In this document: one piece after another, positions 1 to 5,227 of the stretch
Position numbering within the stretch: position 1 is the first letter of the stretch
How the letters are laid out: every line of letters begins with the position of its first letter
From: Pseudomonadota bacterium
GTDB lineage: Bacteria; Pseudomonadota; Gammaproteobacteria; Xanthomonadales; Rhodanobacteraceae
DNA length: 5,227 bases
Direction: 5' to 3'
Assembly (NCBI GenBank): GCA_021783385.1
Contig: JAJXTX010000186.1
Coordinates: 1-5,227 of the forward strand
Notes under the pieces: generated by a model
The model's database searches: none
The model's input: only the letters and a program-made list of their open reading frames with translations
What the model was told of the DNA's origin: nothing
Position numbers and translations under genes: made by a program

Positions 1-254
1 GTGGTGAAACCGCTGTTGCGGTAGCGGAACACCGTGGCGATCTGGCCGTTCGGCTCCAGCGTATAGGTCTCGACCGCGTTGTACGCCTTCTTCTCCAGAA
101 ACGAGGGGATCGAGGCAATCACGTACCAGCTGCCCATGAAGCGGGGCAGGTCGACCTTGGGCACGGGCTTGATCGGAGTCATGCTGGTGGCGCATCCGCT
201 GAGGCTGATCACGGCGAGGCTGCAGCTGAGCAGCAGGGTTCGGGAGATAGTCAT
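1..254 (-). CDS. Lipocalin family outer-membrane lipoprotein (Blc-like), N-terminal part, cut by window edge
   Basis: The first 84 residues are visible and the frame is open to the left edge. A lipoprotein signal peptide is plain: M-T-I-S-R, a hydrophobic core (residues 7-19), and the lipobox L18-S19-G20-C21, so Cys21 would be lipidated. Ala at +2 (no Asp) predicts sorting to the outer membrane. The mature part opens with the lipocalin signature: VDLPRFMGSWYVIASIP (34-50) holds the conserved G-x-W, followed by EKKAYNAVETYTLEPNGQ (54-71), as in bacterial lipocalin Blc, where the conserved Tyr-Asn-Ala-Val-Glu strand follows. Blc-type proteins are near 175-180 residues, so about half is missing. 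Blc binds fatty acids and lysophospholipids, and in E. coli it is linked to membrane stress. The start ATG at 254 is set by GAAGGA 7 bases upstream. It follows the methyltransferase by 46 bases on the same strand and is probably cotranscribed, which suggests handling of the lipids the operon makes. Confidence 0.93.
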   Translation of the reverse strand, partial: MTISRTLLLSCSLAVISLSGCATSMTPIKPVPKVDLPRFMGSWYVIASIPSFLEKKAYNAVETYTLEPNGQIATVFRYRNSGFT

Positions 255-261
255 GCGTACA

Positions 262-267
262 TCCTTC
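262..267 (-). promoter_or_regulatory. Shine-Dalgarno site of the lipocalin gene
   Basis: GAAGGA on the minus strand, 7 bases before the ATG at 254, in the only noteworthy intergenic gap of the window (255-300). No clear terminator hairpin or promoter was seen in that gap, so readthrough from the upstream genes is likely. Confidence 0.7.
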
Positions 268-300
268 GTGTGTGGCAAGTGAGGGTTCGCGCTGCGCCGA

Positions 301-1383
301 TCACGGGCGCACGAAGCGATAGTGCGCCACCAGCCATTCCTGCCCGTTGGCATAACCGAACAGCTCGGCGCAGGACATCCAGAACATGCGCCAGCGCTGG
401 AACCACAGCGGTGCGGCCTTGGTACCGTAGGCCTTGATCAGGGTCGCCATCACCGCGTCACGGCGCGCGTCCTGATTCGCCAGCCAATGATTGGCGGTGC
501 GCTGGTAGTGGCTGCCGTCGACGTGCCAGCGCTGCTCGATCTGCAGCTCGCGCTGGAACCACAGCAGCGTGTCGGAGGCCGGCATCAGGCCGCCGGTGAA
601 GAAGTGCCGGCCCATCCAGTTGTCGTCGCCGGCGGTCTCGAACGGATACATCAGGGTCTTGTGCGCAAAGATGTGCACGAACAGCTTGCCGCCCGGACGC
701 AGCCAGCCGGCGATGCGACCGAGCAGCACGTCGTAGTTGCGCATGTGCTCGAACATCTCGATCGACACGCAGCGGTCGAACTGGCCCGCTTCCAGCACCA
801 GCCGGTTCACGTCCTGGGTGATCACGCGCACGTTGAACAGGCCGCGCTGGCGGCACTGCGCCTGGATGTGCTCGCGCTGCTGGTTCGAGTTGGAGACGGC
901 CACGATCTTCGCGTTCGGATAGCGCTCGGCCATCCACAGGGTCAGCGAGCCCCAGCCGCAGCCGAGTTCGAGAATGCTCTGGCCGTCGGCCAGCTCGGCG
1001 CGCTCGCCGTACAGCGTCAGCATCGCGTTCTCGGCCTCGTCCAGCGACTCGTCGCCGTGCGGGTAGTAGCAGCCCGAATACTTCAGCCGCTTGCCCAGGC
1101 ACAGCTGGAAAAACGCCGGCGGCAGCTCGTAGTGCTGTGCATTGGCGGCGTCGGTGTGGATCGCCACCGGGCTCTGGCGCAGCATCGCGATGCGCTCGGC
1201 AAACCGGGCGGCCTGCTGGTCCAGACCGCCGAGCTGCTCATCGCGCAGGCGCTGCGCGCACAGGCGGCGGATGCCCTGGCGCAGCAGCGCGTCGGGCAGG
1301 CGGCCGCGCTCGGCCATGCCGAGCAGGCCGGAGGCGGGCCGCTCCGACGGCAGTTCGGCGACATCGCGCGCGGGAATGTTCAT
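301..1383 (-). CDS. Second Cfa-superfamily SAM-dependent methyltransferase, coclaurine N-methyltransferase-like
   Basis: This is a 360-residue protein that matches plant coclaurine N-methyltransferase-like proteins motif by motif: HYELPPAFFQLCLGKRLKYS (84-103), SLDEAENAML (113-122), the SAM site ILELGCGWGSLTLWMAERYP (137-156), AVSNSNQQR (162-170), SIEMFEHMRNY (207-217), LRPGGKLFVHIFAHKT (228-243), a DDNWMGRHFFTGGLMPA block and the C-terminal ELFGY...EWLVAHY ending. E209, E212 and H213 occupy the positions of the Glu/Glu/His set reported as important in coclaurine N-methyltransferase. Classical Cfa C139 aligns with Gly104 and I268 with Phe239, while H266 is kept (His237). It lacks most of the N-terminal lipid domain of its operon neighbour, having instead a short helical region (about 20-70). 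Bacterial members occur beside DUF1295, so a lipid substrate is more likely than an alkaloid, but this is inference. The ATG at 1383 overlaps the DUF1295 stop (ATGA) and has AAGAGGA 7 bases upstream. Confidence 0.92.
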   Translation of the reverse strand: MNIPARDVAELPSERPASGLLGMAERGRLPDALLRQGIRRLCAQRLRDEQLGGLDQQAARFAERIAMLRQSPVAIHTDAANAQHYELPPAFFQLCLGKRLKYSGCYYPHGDESLDEAENAMLTLYGERAELADGQSILELGCGWGSLTLWMAERYPNAKIVAVSNSNQQREHIQAQCRQRGLFNVRVITQDVNRLVLEAGQFDRCVSIEMFEHMRNYDVLLGRIAGWLRPGGKLFVHIFAHKTLMYPFETAGDDNWMGRHFFTGGLMPASDTLLWFQRELQIEQRWHVDGSHYQRTANHWLANQDARRDAVMATLIKAYGTKAAPLWFQRWRMFWMSCAELFGYANGQEWLVAHYRFVRP

Positions 1384-2162
1384 CGTTTGATCCTCTTGGG
1401 AAACCAGGGAAACAGCATCGGGGTGCTGCGCTGATAGTCGCGGTAGTCGTCGCCGCGGCTGCGCAGGGCATGCGATTCGGTATACGGGATGCCGCTGATC
1501 CAGCGCAGGAACACGTACATCACCAGCGGCCCGGACCACGCCAGCCAGGCGATCGGCGAACCCTGCGCCAGCGCCACGTAGGCGAACCAGTGCAGCCATT
1601 CGAAGAAATAGTTGGGGTGGCGCGAATAGCGCCACAGGCCGGCGCGGCAGGTACGCCCGCGGTTGGCCGGGTCGTGGCGAAAGCGCGCCAACTGCCGGTC
1701 GGCGATCGACTCGCCGATCACGCTGCACAGCCAGATCGCGACAGCTGCAGGCAGCCATGGGCTGAACCCGGCCGGGTTGCGCGCCACCGCCAGGAACGGT
1801 AGCGCGAACAGCACGATCAGCAGCGCCTGGACCTGGAAGAACAGGAAGAACTTCAGCTGATTGCCCTGCCAGTGCTCGCGCAGGTGGCGGTAGCGGCCGT
1901 CCTCCGGCTCACCGCGCACGCGCGTCCACAGATACGCCGCCAGCCGCGCGCCCCACGCGCCGCCGAGCAGCGCCAGCAGCGCGCGCGGCCACGGCGAACC
2001 GTCACCGAGCAGCGCAAACAGCACCGCGCTGCCGCCCACGCCGCTCGCCCACAGCACATCGACGATGCCGGCATTCGCTCGCGGCCGCTGCCACAGCCAG
2101 CCGCACGTCATCATCACGGCCGCCAGCAGCCACAGGCCGCCCAGTGCGATCCAGGGATTCAT
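1380..2162 (-). CDS. DUF1295 domain membrane protein, steroid 5-alpha-reductase-like
   Basis: This is a 260-residue polytopic membrane protein of normal length for DUF1295. Hydrophobic spans lie near residues 4-24, 34-53, 58-80, 104-126, 134-151 and 186-222. The C-terminal signature is clear: IADRQLARFR (153-162), GLWRYSRHPNYFFEW (175-189), and the closing DYRDYQRSTPMLFPWFP (239-255). In the steroid 5-alpha-reductase/isoprenylcysteine methyltransferase superfamily, the R-H-P-N-Y region lines the cofactor site, NADPH for reductases. DUF1295 members are mostly uncharacterised. Reduction of a carbon-carbon double bond or a methyl-transfer-like activity on a lipid is possible, and the sequence does not decide between them. 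The ATG at 2162 overlaps the DUF2878 stop (ATGA) and has GGGA 8 bases upstream. The gene ends in an ATGA overlap with the next gene, so it sits in the middle of a translationally coupled run. Confidence 0.92.
   Translation of the reverse strand: MNPWIALGGLWLLAAVMMTCGWLWQRPRANAGIVDVLWASGVGGSAVLFALLGDGSPWPRALLALLGGAWGARLAAYLWTRVRGEPEDGRYRHLREHWQGNQLKFFLFFQVQALLIVLFALPFLAVARNPAGFSPWLPAAVAIWLCSVIGESIADRQLARFRHDPANRGRTCRAGLWRYSRHPNYFFEWLHWFAYVALAQGSPIAWLAWSGPLVMYVFLRWISGIPYTESHALRSRGDDYRDYQRSTPMLFPWFPKRIKR
1391..1397 (-). promoter_or_regulatory. Shine-Dalgarno site of the second methyltransferase
   Basis: AAGAGGA on the minus strand, 7 bases before the ATG at 1383, inside the last codons of the DUF1295 gene. 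It fixes the start at the ATGA overlap; the frame is otherwise open well upstream, inside the DUF1295 gene. Confidence 0.7.
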
Positions 2163-2713
2163 CGCGCATGTCCCGGCAGGGGAAGCGCGGCCGCGCCAGG
2201 ACTGCCCGACCAGCGCCGGGCCAGCCACGCCAGCGCGGGGGTCGCCAGCGCCCAGCCCGCGCCCAGCCACAGCAGCCCGTGCCACTGCGGCTGGGCAAAG
2301 CTCAGCACGTGCCAGCCGCGCGCGGCGCCGAGGTAGGCCAGCGGACCGCCGATGCCGCCCAGCGGCACGGCCAGCCACAGGCGCTGCTGCAGGTAGGCCA
2401 GCGACTGCGTGAAGGTGAGCGAGAAGCTGGCCCACAGCGCGAGGATCCACGCCGGCGCCAGCGCCGCCGAGGGCCACGGCGCGGCATAGCTGGCGAAGCC
2501 GGTGCGGATCAGCCCGCCATCGAGCAGGAAACCCATCGCGATGGCGCTGGCCATCAGCGCGAGCTCGGCGCGCGGGCGCCGCGATACGGCCAGCTGGCTG
2601 GTCGCGAATACCAGCATGCCGAGCACGCCCGGCCATGCCAGCCCGCGGCTGGCGCCGATCACTGCGGCGAACCACACCAGCTGGTAGCCGATCAGGCTGA
2701 CCCAGAATTTCAT
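2159..2713 (-). CDS. DUF2878 family membrane protein
   Basis: This is a 184-residue, strongly hydrophobic protein with about five or six membrane spans (roughly residues 4-20, 26-43, 50-68, 85-107, 112-130 and 145-165). Family-like features are the start KFWVSLIGYQLVWF (2-15), the acidic-glycine FLLDGGLI (62-69), PAWILALWASFSLTF (87-101) followed by a Ser-Leu, and GGIGGPLAYLGAARGW (119-134). These resemble the DUF2878 proteins that sit beside Cfa-type methyltransferases in Proteobacteria; no biochemical activity is known for them to my knowledge. The ATG at 2713 forms an ATGA overlap with the methyltransferase stop and has an AGGTG site 5 bases upstream. The frame stays open upstream of this ATG, but there it runs inside the methyltransferase gene and gives Arg/Ala-rich nonsense. 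An inner-membrane role in lipid modification is inferred from position only. Confidence 0.87.
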   Translation of the reverse strand: MKFWVSLIGYQLVWFAAVIGASRGLAWPGVLGMLVFATSQLAVSRRPRAELALMASAIAMGFLLDGGLIRTGFASYAAPWPSAALAPAWILALWASFSLTFTQSLAYLQQRLWLAVPLGGIGGPLAYLGAARGWHVLSFAQPQWHGLLWLGAGWALATPALAWLARRWSGSPGAAALPLPGHAR

Positions 2714-4014
2714 GCCGGCACCTGCGCGGGCGGCGCGAGCGGGGGCAGCAGCGGGGCGCGGCGGTTGTCCGGCCTGGCCAGCAGCAGGTGCGCCACGCCG
2801 ATCGACCGCTCGCGGAAGCCGCCCTCGCAGTAGGCGAGGTAGAACTCCCACATGCGCGTGAAGCGTTCGTCGAAGCCCTGCGCGCGCACCTGCGGCAGCG
2901 CGGCCAGGAAGCGCTGGCGCCACGCCTGCAGCGTGCGCGCGTACGACTCGCCAAAGTCCTCCAGCTGGATCAGCGCCAGGTCGCTGCTGCGCGTCTTGGC
3001 CGCCAGCAGCGCGTTGATCGAGGGAATGAAGCTGCCGGGGAAAACGTGCCGCTTGATGAAGTCGACCGACTTCAGCGCCTGCGCGTAGCGGTGGTCCTCG
3101 ATGGTGATCGCCTGCACCAGCGCCAGTCCGTCGGGCTTCAGCAGCTGTCCGATCTGGTCGAAGTAGGCGTCGAGGTAGGGTGCGCCGATCGCCTCGACCA
3201 TCTCGATCGAAACCAGCTTGTCGTACTGCCCGCGCAGGTCACGATAGTCCTCCAGCAGCAGGGTGACGTGGCTGCTCATGCCGGCAGCGGCGACGCGTTC
3301 GCTGGCCAGCGCGTGCTGCTCGCGCGAGATCGTGGTGGTGGTGACGTGGCAGCCGTAATTCTGCGCAGCGTACAGCGCGAAGCCGCCCCAGCCGGTGCCG
3401 ATCTCGACCAGGCGATCGGTCGGCTGCAGGTCGAGCTTGCGGCAGATGCGCTCGAGCTTGCGCGTCGAGGCCGCTTCCAGCGTGTCGTTGGCGTCATCCC
3501 AGATCGCCGAGGAATACATCAGGTCCGGCGACAGGAACAGTTTGAAGAAATCGTTGCCCAGATCGTAGTGCGCGGCGATGTTGCGGCGGCTGCCGCTGCG
3601 CGTATTGCGCTGCAGGGCGTGCCAGGCGCGCATCGCCATGCCGCCGAGCCGGGCCAGGCCGGTCTCCATGCCGTCGAGCAGGTCGCGGTTGCGCACCAGC
3701 AGCCGGATCAGCCCGACCAGGTTGTCACACTGCCAGTGGCCGTCCATCCACGCCTCGCCGGCGCCGACGCTGCCGTTCGCCGCCACCGCGCGATAGAAGG
3801 CCGGGTCAAGCACATCCAGGTGCACCGCCAGATCGGGCTGCTGCGCTGCCGGCGTGCCCAGTTCGACCGTGCCCAGCGCGTCGCGCAATACCAGCCGGCC
3901 GTGCCGCAGTCCGGCCATGCTGGCCAGCAGGCGCTGGCGCAGGAAGCGCGCGCCGGCGGAGGGAATGGCCGTCTGGACGGCTGCGGGGATGCTCGGTTTG
4001 ACCATGGCGTTCAT
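2710..4014 (-). CDS. Cyclopropane-fatty-acyl-phospholipid synthase family SAM-dependent methyltransferase
   Basis: This is a 434-residue protein, longer than E. coli Cfa (about 380), with an N-terminal lipid-binding-type domain (about 20-130, including the GEAWMDGHWQCDNL stretch at 86-99) and a Rossmann methyltransferase domain from about 140. Visible motifs are HYDLGNDFF (149-157), the SAM-binding VEIGTGWGGFAL (203-214), TTISREQ (227-233), LLEDYRDL (253-260) and SIEMVEAIG (269-277). Such enzymes transfer a methyl(ene) group from S-adenosylmethionine to the double bond of an acyl chain in membrane phospholipid, at the cytoplasmic face. By my alignment to E. coli Cfa, the bicarbonate-site residues E239, I268 and Y317 are kept (E274, I303, Y358), but C139 is Ser169 and H266 is Gln301, so the product may not be a cyclopropane. 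ATG at 4014 is chosen for the AGAGG site 5 bases before it; a second ATG at 4005 is possible. The gene lies 8 bases after the DUF1365 stop. The stop overlaps the next ATG (ATGA). Confidence 0.93.
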   Translation of the reverse strand: MNAMVKPSIPAAVQTAIPSAGARFLRQRLLASMAGLRHGRLVLRDALGTVELGTPAAQQPDLAVHLDVLDPAFYRAVAANGSVGAGEAWMDGHWQCDNLVGLIRLLVRNRDLLDGMETGLARLGGMAMRAWHALQRNTRSGSRRNIAAHYDLGNDFFKLFLSPDLMYSSAIWDDANDTLEAASTRKLERICRKLDLQPTDRLVEIGTGWGGFALYAAQNYGCHVTTTTISREQHALASERVAAAGMSSHVTLLLEDYRDLRGQYDKLVSIEMVEAIGAPYLDAYFDQIGQLLKPDGLALVQAITIEDHRYAQALKSVDFIKRHVFPGSFIPSINALLAAKTRSSDLALIQLEDFGESYARTLQAWRQRFLAALPQVRAQGFDERFTRMWEFYLAYCEGGFRERSIGVAHLLLARPDNRRAPLLPPLAPPAQVPA

Positions 4015-4019
4015 GTGTG

Positions 4020-4024
4020 CCTCT
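4020..4024 (-). promoter_or_regulatory. Shine-Dalgarno site of the Cfa-type methyltransferase
   Basis: AGAGG on the minus strand, 5 bases before the ATG at 4014 and overlapping the TAG stop of the DUF1365 gene. It favours the first ATG over the in-frame ATG three codons later. Confidence 0.6.
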
Positions 4025-4814
4025 AAAGCGCTTGCGGGTGATCGTGGACGGGGTTGCGTTTCAGCCAGAGCCGGAGCGCCTGCCAGTGGATGGCGCCGAC
4101 GACCTGCGCCGTCATCAGCGGGTAGCGCCACAGCACGCGTGCCAGCGAGGCACCGGTGAGCGGCCGCCGTTGCAGGGTGAGGGTGGCGTCGAACTCGCGT
4201 TCGCCATCGCGCAGCACGTCCATGTGCACGTGCAGATCGTCCGCTGGCGCGGTGAAGCGCCAGGCGTACTGGCGATCCATCGGCATGAACGGCGAAACGT
4301 GGAAGGTCTTGGGGAAGCTCCAGCTCAGCGCGCGGCCCTGCGCTTGCGCGGATTCCACCGGCAGCACGTAGGCGTGCCGTTCGCGCCACGGCGTGTTGGT
4401 GATCTCGGCGAGGATGCAGACCAGGCTCACGCCGTCCTCGGCGTAGCAGTAGTAGAAGCTGACCGGGTTGAACACCAGCCCGCAGTAGCGCAGGTGGGTC
4501 AGCAGCCGGATCGGCCCGGCGGGGCGCTGCCCGCAGGCCTGCTCCACGCGCTGGCGCACCGCCTCGGCCAGCGGCAGTTCGGCCGGGCCGAGGTAATCGC
4601 TGCGCCGGAACTGCGCCAGGTTGGGCCGCTCGTTCGACCACAGCCAGCGCTGGCGAAACACCTGGTCGACTTCATCCAGATCCAGGTAGAGCTGCGCCAT
4701 GCGGTAGTTGAAGGTGTGCGCGTGCGGCGCCAGCCGGCGATGGCGCACCGTGCCCTCGTAGACGGCGCTGGCCAGCGGGGCAGCCACAATCGCGCTGGCG
4801 GCCACTGCGCTCAC
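4023..4814 (-). CDS. DUF1365 family protein
   Basis: This is a 263-residue protein, the normal length for DUF1365. Family features are YEGTVRHRRLAPHAHTFNYR (residues 19-38), LYLDLDE (42-48), the central LRYCGLVFNPVSFYYCY (108-124), EITNTPWRERHAYVLP (137-152) and the KTFHVSPFMPMDRQY segment (169-183). The GTG at 4814 is chosen as start because it overlaps the upstream TGA (GTGA) and has a GAGGAG ribosome-binding site 8 bases before it. Translation further upstream in this frame runs inside the oxidoreductase gene and gives low-complexity Arg/Gly sequence. The residues before Y19 form an Ala/Val-rich extension that is probably not a cleaved signal. The biochemical activity of DUF1365 is not established; it is almost always found between the FAD oxidoreductase and the Cfa-type methyltransferase, so a role in the same lipid pathway is inferred. 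Conserved His, Asn and Tyr residues in the central motifs would suit an enzymatic role. Confidence 0.93.
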   Translation of the reverse strand: MSAVAASAIVAAPLASAVYEGTVRHRRLAPHAHTFNYRMAQLYLDLDEVDQVFRQRWLWSNERPNLAQFRRSDYLGPAELPLAEAVRQRVEQACGQRPAGPIRLLTHLRYCGLVFNPVSFYYCYAEDGVSLVCILAEITNTPWRERHAYVLPVESAQAQGRALSWSFPKTFHVSPFMPMDRQYAWRFTAPADDLHVHMDVLRDGEREFDATLTLQRRPLTGASLARVLWRYPLMTAQVVGAIHWQALRLWLKRNPVHDHPQAL

Positions 4815-5227
4815 GCAGCCAGCTCCTCGGCGTCGACAGCCGGCTGCATGGTGATGCCCGCTGGCCAGCGCACGCCGAGCGCAGCGGCCACTTCGACCGC
4901 GCTGCGCATGCCGTCCTCGTGAAAGCCCCAGCCCCAATAGGCACCGGCAAACCAGGTGTGACGCTGGCCCTGGATCTCGGCCTTGCGCGCCTGCGCGGCG
5001 ACCGAGGCGAGCGTGTAGACCGGGTGGTGATAGCGCATGCGCGCGATCACCTTGTCAGGGGCGATCGCGGCGCTGCGGTTCAGCGTTACCACGAACGGTT
5101 CGGGCGACTCGATACCTTGCAGCAGGTTCATGCAGTAGCTGACCGTGCAGGCCTCGGCAGGATCGCGCGGAAGCCATGCGTTCCAGGCTGCCCACGCCTT
5201 GCGCCGGCGCGGCAGCACGCTGGCATC
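4811..5227 (-). CDS. FAD-dependent oxidoreductase (amine oxidase family), C-terminal part, cut by window edge
   Basis: This is the last 138 residues of a larger flavoprotein. The frame is open to the right edge, where the codons read Asp-Ala-Ser before the first possible GTG at 5218, so the true start lies outside the window. Visible hallmarks are D-A-S-V-L-P-R-R-R at the very start, the AWAAWN stretch (residues 11-16), YCMNLLQG (31-38), VTLNR (47-51), YHHPVY (66-71), and near the end TWFAGAYWGWGFHEDG (91-106), the segment that closes over the FAD in this amine-oxidase-like family. These features match the NAD/FAD-dependent oxidoreductases found beside DUF1365 and Cfa genes. The usual family length is a little over 400 residues, so about two thirds is missing, including the N-terminal Rossmann motif. 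The gene overlaps the next one by a GTGA junction. Its likely role is oxidation or desaturation of a lipid substrate, but the substrate is not shown by the sequence. Family assignment is confident; function is inferred. Confidence 0.9.
   Translation of the reverse strand, partial: DASVLPRRRKAWAAWNAWLPRDPAEACTVSYCMNLLQGIESPEPFVVTLNRSAAIAPDKVIARMRYHHPVYTLASVAAQARKAEIQGQRHTWFAGAYWGWGFHEDGMRSAVEVAAALGVRWPAGITMQPAVDAEELAA
4823..4828 (-). promoter_or_regulatory. Shine-Dalgarno site deciding the GTG start of the DUF1365 gene
   Basis: On the minus strand the sequence GAGGAG lies 8 bases before the GTG at 4814, inside the last codons of the oxidoreductase gene. It supports the GTGA-overlap start over in-frame starts farther upstream. 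Confidence 0.7.

Noticed and set aside
255..300. Possible terminator or separate promoter between the methyltransferase and the lipocalin
   Set aside because: No stable hairpin with a T-run and no convincing promoter pair were seen; only a Shine-Dalgarno site is supported.
298..303. TGATCG at the stop codon of the second methyltransferase, resembling the -35 of sigma-E/ChrR-type ECF promoters
   Set aside because: It coincides with the TGA stop, and no fitting A/T-containing -10 element is found at the proper distance before the lipocalin gene.
322..1434. Long plus-strand open frame of 370 codons opposite the second methyltransferase
   Set aside because: It is the antisense shadow of a clearly recognised gene; the translation is Ala/Arg/Gln/His-rich with no family motif, as expected in high-G+C DNA.
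2331..2403. Direct repeat of AGGTAGGCCAGCG, 60 bases apart
   Set aside because: Both copies encode Leu-Ala-Tyr-Leu in the DUF2878 protein with the same preferred codons; a chance repeat inside a coding region.
2788..4026. Long plus-strand open frame of 412 codons opposite the Cfa-type gene
   Set aside because: Same cause: codon bias of the real minus-strand gene keeps the opposite frame open. No motif or convincing ribosome-binding site was seen.
4815..4937. In-frame N-terminal extension of the DUF1365 protein to an ATG at 4937
   Set aside because: The extra 41 residues are Arg/Gly-rich, lie within the oxidoreductase reading frame region, and are not part of the family; the GTG at 4814 has a better ribosome-binding site.

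Overview
The window is a high-G+C, fully packed stretch in which every supported gene lies on the minus strand and is read from the right edge to the left edge. In order of transcription there are seven genes: the C-terminal end of an FAD-dependent amine-oxidase-type oxidoreductase (cut by the right edge), a DUF1365 protein, a cyclopropane-fatty-acid-synthase-family (Cfa) methyltransferase, a DUF2878 membrane protein, a DUF1295 membrane protein (steroid 5-alpha-reductase-like), a second Cfa-superfamily methyltransferase of coclaurine-N-methyltransferase-like type, and the N-terminal half of a lipocalin lipoprotein (cut by the left edge). G+C-rich composition, Shine-Dalgarno sites and protein flavour suggest a Gammaproteobacterium, perhaps of the Xanthomonadales (Rhodanobacter/Dyella-like). 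That placement is inference only.

Layout: the first five junctions are very tight. Four of them are 4-base GTGA/ATGA stop-start overlaps and one is an 8-base gap. The last junction, before the lipocalin, is 46 bases and carries a strong Shine-Dalgarno site. No promoter, terminator, RNA gene, repeat array or mobile element is visible. The operon promoter must lie beyond the right edge.

How the genes fit together: FAD oxidoreductase, DUF1365 and Cfa-type methyltransferase form a set known to travel together in Proteobacteria, often with an ECF sigma/anti-sigma pair and other light or oxidative-stress genes. The two methyltransferases would act on unsaturated acyl chains or a related membrane substrate, using S-adenosylmethionine. 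The flavoprotein would add a desaturation or oxidation step. The DUF1295 and DUF2878 proteins would work in the inner membrane. The lipocalin would bind or move lipid at the outer membrane. A stress-induced membrane-lipid modification pathway, possibly making methyl-branched or furan fatty acids, is the best overall reading, but the product cannot be proved from sequence.

The most notable details are the two different Cfa-superfamily enzymes in one operon, and the loss of two of the five bicarbonate-pocket residues of classical Cfa in the first of them.
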